From Neobittarella massiliensis (ex Bilen et al. 2018) (GTDB lineage: Bacteria > Bacillota > Clostridia > Oscillospirales > Ruminococcaceae): 64,000 nt of DNA. Made by a program: the position numbers and the translations under genes. The first letter of the stretch is position 1. Each line of letters begins with the position of its first letter. The notes below the pieces were generated by a model, which was not told the DNA's origin, did no database searches, and saw nothing but the letters and a program-made list of their open reading frames with translations. The stretch is from contig NZ_OKQO01000005.1 of assembly GCF_900289145.1 (NCBI RefSeq), positions 62,001 through 126,000 on the forward strand. The letters run 5' to 3'. Below are positions 1 to 7,536 of the stretch, piece by piece.

Positions 1-553
1 TCTTAAAAACGATATCACAGGCGTGCGGGTCCACCCACACATTAAATTCGGCGTAGGGGCTCACATTGCCGGTGGTGGCCGATCCACCCATCATATAAAT
101 GCGCTTTACATAGTGCCGGATGTCGGGGTGTTTGAGCAGGGTGATGGCAATATTGGTCAGCGGACCGATAGCCGCGATCACCAGCTCACCCGGGTGAGCC
201 AGCGCCTCCTCATAGATCACATCCCAGGCAAATTTGTCCTCCTGTTTTGCACCCGCCCGGTTCTCGATCAGCACACCGGCCATCCCGTGGCCACCGTGGA
301 TATCGTCTTTATTCTGGTATCCGGCCAAGCCGTCAAAGATCAGCGCCCGCTTGGCGCCTTTTGCCACGCGGCAGCCACCGCCCATAAAGCCGGCCAGTCG
401 CACCGCGTTGTCGCTGGTGTACGTATAAGAGGAGTTGCCCGCCACCGGTGTCAGCGCCAACAGGTCTATATGCGGGCAGCTGTTAGCCAGCAAAATAGCT
501 ACTGCGTCGTCCGTTCCCGGGTCGCAGTCGATGATCAGTGGAATTTTCTTCAC
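1..553 (-). CDS. Nucleoside hydrolase (IUNH family), C-terminus outside window
   Basis: Nucleoside hydrolases of this family cleave the N-glycosidic bond of ribonucleosides to base plus ribose in the cytoplasm. About 184 N-terminal residues are visible. The start is GTG at 553, preceded by GGAGGG at good spacing, giving MKKIPLIIDCDPGTDD. That stretch holds the Ca2+/ribose-binding DxDPGxDD motif, and LGPLTN-like and EFNVWVDP motifs follow. It lies 29 bp downstream of the next hydrolase gene on the same strand, so it is probably the third gene of a three-hydrolase operon. Substrate (purine or pyrimidine) cannot be read from this fragment. Confidence 0.9.
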   Translation of the reverse strand, partial: MKKIPLIIDCDPGTDDAVAILLANSCPHIDLLALTPVAGNSSYTYTSDNAVRLAGFMGGGCRVAKGAKRALIFDGLAGYQNKDDIHGGHGMAGVLIENRAGAKQEDKFAWDVIYEEALAHPGELVIAAIGPLTNIAITLLKHPDIRHYVKRIYMMGGSATTGNVSPYAEFNVWVDPHACDIVFK

Positions 554-582
554 GGCAGATCCCTCCCTCAACTGCCGGCCTG

Positions 583-1518
583 CTACTGGGCGTAGCAGGC
601 GATGCAGTCGCGCAGCATCTGCACAAATTTCTCTTTATCTGCCGACATGGCCACATCCACATTGGGCTCGCGGTGCAGATGGCCCTTAAAGTCCACCACC
701 GTCTGGCCCACGCTCTGGCTGCTCTTGGTCTCACACACCACATAGTACTTCTCGGTGTGCAGCACAGTCGGGTCGATGACCGCCGCCACAGCCAGCGCAT
801 CGTGCAGTGTCACTGCGTCGGGCCGGCCCATGGCTTTGTGGCTCTCGATAAAGTACTTGCGCATGCCCCGCAGCAGCAGGTCTATTTTAGTGGGCTGGGC
901 CAGCAGCGCCTCCTGCTCCTGGCCGGTCAGGGTAGTCATCCTGGTGGCGTCCAGCCCCACCATGGTGATAGGCACCCCGCTCTTGAACACGATGTCGCAG
1001 GCATGGGGGTCTATCCAGATGTTAAACTCCGCATAGGGGTTGGTGTTGCCGGTGCCAAAGGCGCCGCCCATCATCACGATGCGCTTGATATTCTTTTTGG
1101 CTTCGGGGTGTTTTAAAAAGGTGATGGCGATGTTGGTCAGCGGGCCAACAGCCAGGATCACCAGTTCGCCGGCGGCTCTCTCAGCCTCCTCGGCGATCAC
1201 GTCCCAGGCATATTTCTCGTCAAAATCTCTCTTGGCCTTGGGCAGCTCTACCCCGCCCAGACCGTTTTCACCGTGCACGTCGGGGATGGGGTTCACCCCG
1301 CCGATGACCGGCCGGTCAGCGCCCAGCGCCACCCGGCAGTCGATATTGAGGTACTCGCGCAGGTTCAGGTTGTTGGGGCCGGTGTGTTTTAGCTCTACAT
1401 TGCCGTTTACCGCCGTCAGCGCTCTAATGTCCAGCTTGTCGCTGCTGTTGGCCAATACGATGGCCCAGGCGTCGTCGGTACCGGTGTCGCAATCTATGAT
1501 AACAGGGATCTTATCCAT
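583..1518 (-). CDS. Nucleoside hydrolase (IUNH family)
   Basis: Full-length family member of 311 residues that hydrolyses ribonucleosides. DCDTGTDD lies at residues 9-16, VGPLTNIA and EFNIWIDP in the middle, and a catalytic LHDALAVA block near the C-terminus, so the active site looks intact. I chose the ATG at 1518 because it aligns with the N-termini of the paralogs. An ATG at 1533 is possible but sits only 2 nt after GGAG. Middle gene of the 2553-to-1 operon, 99 bp after the upstream hydrolase. Preferred base is unknown. Confidence 0.9.
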   Translation of the reverse strand: MDKIPVIIDCDTGTDDAWAIVLANSSDKLDIRALTAVNGNVELKHTGPNNLNLREYLNIDCRVALGADRPVIGGVNPIPDVHGENGLGGVELPKAKRDFDEKYAWDVIAEEAERAAGELVILAVGPLTNIAITFLKHPEAKKNIKRIVMMGGAFGTGNTNPYAEFNIWIDPHACDIVFKSGVPITMVGLDATRMTTLTGQEQEALLAQPTKIDLLLRGMRKYFIESHKAMGRPDAVTLHDALAVAAVIDPTVLHTEKYYVVCETKSSQSVGQTVVDFKGHLHREPNVDVAMSADKEKFVQMLRDCIACYAQ

Positions 1519-1617
1519 ATATGTAACCGCCATTTCTCCGCGCCGTATATAAATCCTCGCCCGCCGCCGCGCGGCAGCGCCGGGCACTCTTTTCCTGTTT
1601 GGTGTACGCGCCTTTGC

Positions 1618-2553
1618 CTATTTAAATTTGCGGCAGGCGTCGGCCAGCATGCCCACAAACTTCTCGCGGTCCAAGTCCATAGCCACCTTGGCGTTGGGGG
1701 CTTTACCGGTCAGGCCCAGAATATCGCAGACGGTACAGCCCTGGGTGTAGCCGCCGTCAATATCTACGGTCACATACATGTCCTCCAGCTTTACCGGCGT
1801 ATCCGAAAGCAGGGCCGCCACAGCCACTGCGTCGTGCATGGGCACCTCTTTAAAGTTGGTACCGGGCAGGTCGTGATCTTTAAAGAAATCCATCAGTCCG
1901 GCGATCAGGTCGCCGCCCTTGGTGCCGATCTGGTGGAACTGCTCGATCTCCTCGGCGGTCACTCTGGCCTTGTTGGTAGCGTCGAGCCCGCACATGATGA
2001 TGGGGATACCGGAGTCAAATACCACTCTGGCTGCCTCGGCATCCTCCCAGATGTTAAATTCTGCCGTGGGCGACCAGTTGCCGCCAATGGCCGCGCCGCC
2101 CATCAGGCTGATGCAGCGGATCTTGTCGTGCAGGTCGGGGTTCGACAGCAAAAAGATAGCGGTATTGGTCAGCGGGCCCATGGCCACGATGGCCACCTTC
2201 TCGTCGCTCTTTCGCACGATGTCGGCCATAAAATCGCAGAAGTTCACATCCAGCGGCTGGTGGGTGATGGGGGGAAACACCGGGCCGTCGAGACCCGACT
2301 CGCCGTGTACGCTGTCGGCGATGCTCAGCTCCCGCGAGAGCGGCTGACTGGCGCCTTTGACTACCTGGATATCGGTGCGGCCCAGCCACTCCAGCACGCG
2401 GATGGCGTTGGTCGAGGTGTTTTGCAGTGTGCTGTTGCCAGCCACCACCGTCATGCCTTTTACCTCCAGCTCATCGCTGGCCAGCGCCAGCGTCATGGCC
2501 ATCGCGTCATCGTGGCCCGGGTCGCCGTCTAACAAAATCGGAATACGTCCCAT
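1618..2553 (-). CDS. Nucleoside hydrolase (IUNH family), first gene of operon
   Basis: 311-residue hydrolase that splits nucleosides to base and ribose. DGDPGHDD lies at residues 9-16, followed by MGPLTNTA, EFNIWEDA and PMHDAVAVA; all expected metal and catalytic residues are present. The ATG at 2553 follows AGGAGG by 8 nt. A longer frame reaching 2724 would run across the promoter and lacks a ribosome site. It leads the three-gene hydrolase operon from the promoter at 2674-2702. The paralogs differ enough to suggest different base preferences, which is inference. Confidence 0.92.
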   Translation of the reverse strand: MGRIPILLDGDPGHDDAMAMTLALASDELEVKGMTVVAGNSTLQNTSTNAIRVLEWLGRTDIQVVKGASQPLSRELSIADSVHGESGLDGPVFPPITHQPLDVNFCDFMADIVRKSDEKVAIVAMGPLTNTAIFLLSNPDLHDKIRCISLMGGAAIGGNWSPTAEFNIWEDAEAARVVFDSGIPIIMCGLDATNKARVTAEEIEQFHQIGTKGGDLIAGLMDFFKDHDLPGTNFKEVPMHDAVAVAALLSDTPVKLEDMYVTVDIDGGYTQGCTVCDILGLTGKAPNAKVAMDLDREKFVGMLADACRKFK

Positions 2554-2673
2554 TTTCTCGTCCTCCTGTTTGCCCTTATTTTCCCGCCCCGCCAAAAGTG
2601 CCCGCTGCGGCGGCAAAACCCCGCAAAAAAGGCCCGTCCCACGGGCGGCAGGTCGGTTTTTTCCTATGATTTC

Positions 2674-2702
2674 AGTATACCGGCTGCCTTTAAAAATTAC
2701 AA
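2674..2702 (-). promoter_or_regulatory. Sigma-A-type promoter of the hydrolase operon
   Basis: On the minus strand TTGTAA (2697-2702) and TATACT (2674-2679) are separated by 17 bp, about 120 bp before the ATG at 2553. The spacing is canonical and the -10 box differs from consensus at one position. Confidence 0.7.
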
Positions 2703-2913
2703 TCTTTTTTTGGTGTTTATCCACCTCCTTGCATGAAAACAGCCTGTCTCACCAGCTGTTATTCGTCTATTTGAATAGTTTTAAAACATAGTTTCTGGCA
2801 TGTTGTACACCTCATCTACCGAATACACCACCTGGATTTATAGAGAGCGGCGCATATTCTGGCGCCCGGGGCGATATATCTGGTAGTACAGAAAAAAGCT
2901 AGAAGGTGTCAAT

Positions 2914-3741
2914 ATGAAATGTATCACGATCCGCCTGAGAAAACGCATGCTGCTCATTCCCGTGGGGGTGGTGGCTGCCGTAGCGCTGGCCATCGGCATC
3001 GGCAGCCACCTAAAGGGGCAAAAAACGCAATACTGCAATTTCCCCGACGGTTACGGCGAGCACATCGAGACCACCGCTCCATCCGATGCCATCGGCACCG
3101 GGCAAAAGATCGCCTATCTCACCTTTGACGACGGCCCCAGCGACGAGACCGAAAAGATCCTCGACTGCCTGAAAGAGAAAAACGCCAAAGCCACCTTTTT
3201 CGTGCTGGGCACCGAGCTGGATAAGCGCCCCGACCTGTACCGCCGCATCGTCGACGAGGGCCATGTGCTGGGGCTGCACTCCTTCTCCCACGAGTACAAG
3301 AGCATCTATCAGAGCCCCGAATCGTTCTTTCAGGACCTGAATATGCTCAAAGAACCGCTGGAGGCTATTGCCGGCCAGCCCATCAGCGCCTATCGCTTCC
3401 CCGGCGGCTCCTCCAACACGGTACACCGCAAATTCAGCAACGTCAGCAATTTTATGGACACCGTTATCGAGCAGCTCACCGCCCAGGGGATCCAGTATTT
3501 CGACTGGACCGTCTCGGCCGACGACTCGGTAGGCTCTAAAAAGAGTACCGATTACCTGGTTAACAAGGTGGTCAAAGAGTCTCTGGAGCAGGAGACCCCG
3601 GTCATCCTCATGCACGATGCCCCCGGCCACGATACCACCGCTGCCGCCGTGCCCCAGATCATCGATCAGCTCACCGCTCAGGGCTACACCTTCCAGAGCC
3701 TCTCCGAGTCCACCCCCTGCCACCACCAGCGGTATAATTGA
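2914..3741 (+). CDS. Polysaccharide deacetylase (NodB domain), membrane-anchored
   Basis: Removes N-acetyl groups from cell-wall or surface polysaccharide, probably peptidoglycan or chitin-like substrates outside the membrane. The 275 residues start with a basic stretch and one membrane helix (about 12-31). The NodB domain shows all motifs: TFDDGP (70-75), the metal-binding HSFSH (122-126), RFPGG, FDWTVSADD and ILMHDA. The ATG follows AGAAGGTG. It is the only plus-strand gene among the hydrolases and ends in a hairpin shared with the convergent gene. Specific substrate is unknown. Confidence 0.9.
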   Translation: MKCITIRLRKRMLLIPVGVVAAVALAIGIGSHLKGQKTQYCNFPDGYGEHIETTAPSDAIGTGQKIAYLTFDDGPSDETEKILDCLKEKNAKATFFVLGTELDKRPDLYRRIVDEGHVLGLHSFSHEYKSIYQSPESFFQDLNMLKEPLEAIAGQPISAYRFPGGSSNTVHRKFSNVSNFMDTVIEQLTAQGIQYFDWTVSADDSVGSKKSTDYLVNKVVKESLEQETPVILMHDAPGHDTTAAAVPQIIDQLTAQGYTFQSLSESTPCHHQRYN

Positions 3742-3762
3742 TCTCGTCGCTCAACTACAGAT

Positions 3763-3792
3763 AAAAAGCGCTGCCTGCAGGCAGCGCTTTTT
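3763..3792. terminator. Bidirectional intrinsic terminator
   Basis: A perfect GC-rich stem (AAAAAGCGCTGCC pairing with GGCAGCGCTTTTT) lies between the converging deacetylase and nucleoside hydrolase genes, with T-runs on both strands. Confidence 0.9.
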
Positions 3793-3797
3793 GACGG

Positions 3798-4757
3798 TCA
3801 TCTTTCCTCGTAAAAGGCAAACATCTGCCGGTACAGCTCGGTAATGCGCGCAGCGTCAACCTGCAGCGCCACCTCACAGTTACGGGGTCTGCCGCTCACC
3901 CCGTCCCAGTCTACCAGCGTGCGCCCCACAGACGGCGTGCCGCTCACTTCGATCAAAACAGGGTAGCGGCGGCAGCGCAGCAGCGTATCGTCGATCATAC
4001 CCGCCACCGCTACCGCATCGGGCAGCTCGGGCACATAGTGCAAAATGTCTGTGTCGGGGCGCCAGCTCCTGGTCTGCTCGGCGCTGTAATCCATCATCTG
4101 CCGCAATTTTGAGAGTACCGCCCCCGGCCGGTGTATGCCGCTCTGCCACACATCTGCCGCACAGATCCCCTGTGCGGTGCAGTTTAACCCCACCATGCGC
4201 AGATCGATACCGCTCGTAAATACGATGTCTGCGGCCAGCGGGTCCTCCCAGATATTAAATTCGCCGTAAGCCGAGTGATTACCCGCTGTCGTCGAACCGC
4301 CCATAATGTGCAATTTATCGATCATAAAGGCGGCCTCGGGGTGTTTGCGCAGCATGATCGCCACATTGGTCAGTGGCCCCAGCGCCGCGATCTCCAGTTT
4401 TCCCCGGCACCGGCATGCCTCATCGTAGAGGATATCCCAGGCTGGGCGCCGGTCAAGCTCTCTGCGGGCCCGGGGCAGCTGTACGCCGCCCAACCCAGTT
4501 GGTCCGTGTACATATTCGGCGGTGATCAGGTCGCCCATCAGCGGCGTCTGTGCCCCGGCGCCGACTGCACAGTCTAAGCCTATCAGGGCCGCTGTATCTC
4601 TGGCATTGGCCGCTGTATATTCCGGCCTCACATTGCCGCCCAGGGTGGTGATCGCGCGAATGTCGAACTGCTGGCTGCTGTGGGCCAGCAGTATGGCTAC
4701 AAAGTCATCGATGCCCGGGTCGCAATCGATGATCAGCGGTCGCTTTGCTCTGCTCAT
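3798..4757 (-). CDS. Nucleoside hydrolase (IUNH family), MATE operon
   Basis: 319-residue hydrolase with DCDPGIDD at 11-18, LGPLTNVA and EFNIWEDP. The usual C-terminal HD pair of the catalytic block reads PD (ELPDAVAVA): the histidine that contacts the leaving base in the family is replaced, which may change base specificity. AGGAGG lies 8 nt before the ATG. The start overlaps the end of the preceding hydrolase-like gene by 4 bp, so the two are translationally coupled, and both follow the MATE gene. Confidence 0.88.
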   Translation of the reverse strand: MSRAKRPLIIDCDPGIDDFVAILLAHSSQQFDIRAITTLGGNVRPEYTAANARDTAALIGLDCAVGAGAQTPLMGDLITAEYVHGPTGLGGVQLPRARRELDRRPAWDILYDEACRCRGKLEIAALGPLTNVAIMLRKHPEAAFMIDKLHIMGGSTTAGNHSAYGEFNIWEDPLAADIVFTSGIDLRMVGLNCTAQGICAADVWQSGIHRPGAVLSKLRQMMDYSAEQTRSWRPDTDILHYVPELPDAVAVAGMIDDTLLRCRRYPVLIEVSGTPSVGRTLVDWDGVSGRPRNCEVALQVDAARITELYRQMFAFYEER

Positions 4758-5668
4758 CCCTGTCTCCTCCTGTCGGCACTGGCGGCGGTGTCAAACAGCC
4801 ACTGCACAAATCTTTGCCGTACCAGCGCCAGTACCACGTCGGTATTGGCGACCTTGTCAGGGTAGTACCCCGACATGAGCGCCACTGTACTGCCGCGGGT
4901 ATAGGCGCCGTTTAGATCGATCTCTACCGGGTATCGGCGCAGGTTCACTTCATCGGGCCGGCACAAAACGTAGATGGCAGCTGCCCGGCGCAGGCACGCC
5001 GCATCTTTAGCCAACTCGGCCACCAGTCTGCCAATGTCGCCGCCACGGTCGTATAGGCCGCTCCTCTCGGTCGGACACATATAACAGGAAGTCTCTACAT
5101 CGGTGCCGCACATGATCAGCGGCAGGCCCGACCGAAAGACGATCTGCGCCGCCTCTGGGTCGCACCAGATATTGTGCTCCGCTGCCGGTGTGCGGTCTCC
5201 ACGCACTGTACCGCCGCCGGCGATCACGACCCGATCCACCTCCCGGCACAGCTGGGGGTAAGCGATCGCCAGGTCGGCCAGGTCGGTCAGTGGGGCTACC
5301 GCTGCCAGGCATATCTCTCCCACTCTGCCGCGAATAACCTCTGCCATAAATTCTGCTGCCGGCTGCGGTGGGCACAAAAATTCTGCCGGGGGCAAAAAAG
5401 CGCGTTCCACCGGCGGCTCTTCACCCGTCTGAGCAACCAAGTGGCTCTGGCTGCACAGCGGCCGCCCGTTCCCCACATAAATGGGCAGCTCTATCTGCAA
5501 GTACTCGCACAGGCGGGCCACTGTCACCGCTGTCCTATCGGCCGCCCCCCACCTCCCGGTACAGGTCACCCCCTCTACACTGAGCTCCTCGCTGGCACAG
5601 GCCAGCACCAGTGCCAGCAGGCTGCCATCGCTGCCGTCTACATCTATGATCAGCGGTTTCTTATGCAT
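4754..5668 (-). CDS. Degenerate nucleoside hydrolase-like protein
   Basis: 304 residues with the fold signature of the IUNH family but a damaged active site. The metal motif reads DVDGSDGS (9-16) instead of DxDPGxDD, EFNIW has become EHNIW, and the C-terminal HD block is absent (RAAAIYVLC instead). The AAVAPLTD, GGGTVRGD and C-terminal YTRGSTV segments still align. It overlaps the MATE gene by 8 bp and the next hydrolase by 4 bp. It may bind nucleosides without cleaving them, or have another activity; catalysis as a standard hydrolase is doubtful. The reading frame is intact, so it is not an obvious pseudogene. Confidence 0.8.
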   Translation of the reverse strand: MHKKPLIIDVDGSDGSLLALVLACASEELSVEGVTCTGRWGAADRTAVTVARLCEYLQIELPIYVGNGRPLCSQSHLVAQTGEEPPVERAFLPPAEFLCPPQPAAEFMAEVIRGRVGEICLAAVAPLTDLADLAIAYPQLCREVDRVVIAGGGTVRGDRTPAAEHNIWCDPEAAQIVFRSGLPLIMCGTDVETSCYMCPTERSGLYDRGGDIGRLVAELAKDAACLRRAAAIYVLCRPDEVNLRRYPVEIDLNGAYTRGSTVALMSGYYPDKVANTDVVLALVRQRFVQWLFDTAASADRRRQG

Positions 5669-7127
5669 CTTCTGTCACTCCTGTCACCTCGTCTGGGGCC
5701 CCTTTTTGCGCACCGCCGTCAGGCAGCTGCCCATCTTTTGGCCAGCTGCCTGCAGTGACACCTTTGCTTTTCCACCGGCCCGACAGATAGCGCCCGGTGG
5801 CACAGAGCGCCTCAGCTCCCCATCCAATGACCATCGTTGCCCACAGGCCCTGATATCCCATGCGCGGCGACAGCACGTATGCGGCGGCCACCTTTACCAG
5901 TATGCTGGCAAAGCCGATGACCATGCAAAACGTCACGTCACCGGCACCTTTGAGCACCCCTTCTGCCGAAAACAGCAGCGCCATAAACAGCGACGATCCA
6001 AACGTCCAGACCAGGTACGAGCTGCCGGCCTCGATGACCGCCTGTGCGCCCTGACCCGAGATAAACAGGCTGATCAGCGGCTCGCGCAGCAGTATGGCCG
6101 CCGCCCCCAGTACCAGCGCAAAGAAAAGCGATATGAGCAGCCCCCATCGGTAGCCGCTGCGCACCCGCTCGGTCTGGCGAGCGCCCATATTTTGGGCTGC
6201 AAAAGCTGTGACCGCGATCGAGATGCTGGTGATCGACATCATGATGATATTTTCGAACTTGATGGCTGCTGTATAGGCCGCCATGATCTGGGGCCCAAAA
6301 CTGTTTACGAACCCCTGCATGATGATGATCCCGCCCGAGATCGCGATCTGCTGCAGCGTAGCGGGGACCGCCAGGCGAATGATCTCCCACAGCACCGACA
6401 GCTGAAATTGCCGTGCCAGCGTCTCTGTCGGCTGTAGCTGACTGCCGTCCTTTTGCTGCTCCTGCCGCTCCATCTGCCGCAGCTGCTTTTTAAAAAACAC
6501 AAAGGCCAGCACCGAGGATACCGCCTGCGCGATCACCGTGGCCAGCGCTACCCCCGCTACCCCCATATCAAAAGCCAACACGAACAGCAGATCCAATACG
6601 ATGTTCACCACCGAGGCCACCACCAAAAAAGCAAGCGGCATCTTAGAGTCTCCCAGTGCGCGAAATACTGCCGAGAGCATATTGTAGGTAAAGGTGAACA
6701 CCAGTCCCAGCAGGTAGATGCGCATGTACACCAGCGACATGGGCATCACCGAAGCCGGCGTGCGCACCAGCGCGAGCAGCGGGCGGCACAGCAGCACACC
6801 AGCCAGCGATAAGACCAGCGAGAATCCGACCGAAAACACCGTGCTGGTCACCACTGCCTGCCGCACCTTCCTGCTGTTGCCGGCGCCAAAATGCTGGCCG
6901 ATATAGATGGTGGCGCCGCTGCTCAAGCCAAAGGCCAGAGCGGTGGCACAAAAGGTGATGGTAAACGAATTGCCCACCGCCGCCAACGCGTCAAAACCCA
7001 CAAAGTTGCCCACCACCACCGAGTCGACCATGTTGTACAGCTGCTGAAAGATGTTGCCCAGCAGCATAGGTACGGCAAAAAACAGGATCGTCTTCCCCGG
7101 TCTCCCGGCTGTCAAATTTTTGGTCAC
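5661..7127 (-). CDS. MATE family multidrug/cation exporter
   Basis: Twelve-helix antiporter of about 488 residues that exports organic cations or drugs using Na+ or H+ gradients. The N-terminal block PMLLGNIFQQLYNMVDSVVV and the internal repeat around AVPATLQQIAISGG are typical MATE motifs, with a Q/E-rich linker near residue 230. I place the start at GTG 7127, 7 nt after AGGAG; the longer frame to 7157 has its ribosome site inside the coding region. It is followed by two coupled hydrolase-family genes. Its 5' leader carries an intrinsic terminator (7192-7229). Substrate unknown; a link with nucleoside-like compounds is inferred only from context. Confidence 0.9.
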   Translation of the reverse strand: MTKNLTAGRPGKTILFFAVPMLLGNIFQQLYNMVDSVVVGNFVGFDALAAVGNSFTITFCATALAFGLSSGATIYIGQHFGAGNSRKVRQAVVTSTVFSVGFSLVLSLAGVLLCRPLLALVRTPASVMPMSLVYMRIYLLGLVFTFTYNMLSAVFRALGDSKMPLAFLVVASVVNIVLDLLFVLAFDMGVAGVALATVIAQAVSSVLAFVFFKKQLRQMERQEQQKDGSQLQPTETLARQFQLSVLWEIIRLAVPATLQQIAISGGIIIMQGFVNSFGPQIMAAYTAAIKFENIIMMSITSISIAVTAFAAQNMGARQTERVRSGYRWGLLISLFFALVLGAAAILLREPLISLFISGQGAQAVIEAGSSYLVWTFGSSLFMALLFSAEGVLKGAGDVTFCMVIGFASILVKVAAAYVLSPRMGYQGLWATMVIGWGAEALCATGRYLSGRWKSKGVTAGSWPKDGQLPDGGAQKGAPDEVTGVTEDA

Positions 7128-7191
7128 TACAGTTCTCCTTTCGGCTGACAGTTGCACAGCGCCGATAAACGGTTATACTCTCGTGGCCTGC

Positions 7192-7229
7192 AAAAAAGCG
7201 CGTGCAGAATAGACTGCACGCGCTTTTAA
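7192..7229 (-). terminator. Terminator hairpin inside the MATE leader (candidate attenuator)
   Basis: On the minus strand AAAGCGCGTGCAG pairs with CTGCACGCGCTTT and is followed by a run of T. It sits between the promoter at 7352-7381 and the MATE start at 7127, where a constitutive terminator would silence the operon. This suggests conditional read-through. GGCCTGC upstream of it can pair with GCAGGCC just after the T-run. No known riboswitch class was recognised. Confidence 0.7.
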
Positions 7230-7351
7230 AGTTTCATTACAACAACAGAGCGCAACAAAACTGTGCAACAAAAAACGGCGTGGCAGGCCTAAAGATAGAC
7301 CCACCACCACCGTAAGAGCACACAGCGATCCGCCGCGTTCTTATGATATTC

Positions 7352-7381
7352 ATTATATGCAGAGACAGTTCCCAAAAGCAA
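7352..7381 (-). promoter_or_regulatory. Putative promoter of the MATE/hydrolase operon
   Basis: TTGCTT (7376-7381) and a consensus TATAAT (7352-7357) are spaced by 18 bp on the minus strand. This gives a leader of about 215 nt before the GTG at 7127. Confidence 0.6.
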
Positions 7382-7440
7382 TGCACAAGATGCATAATCT
7401 ATCTGTGAAAATTTCTCCTTTTTGACTGGTCCTGCCCGCT

Positions 7441-7494
7441 AGAGCAAAAAGGGCGGCACCGCCCCTCAAATGGCTCGTGCTGCCCTTTTGCTCT
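7441..7494 (-). terminator. Terminator after the FtsX-type permease
   Basis: A long imperfect hairpin (AGAGCAAAA...GGGC pairing with GCCC...TTTTGCTCT) lies downstream of the permease stop at 7537. T-rich ends occur on both strands. Confidence 0.6.
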
Positions 7495-7536
7495 TTCTGT
7501 TTAGCGGGGGCCGGAGTGCTTTTCCCACCCCGAGCC

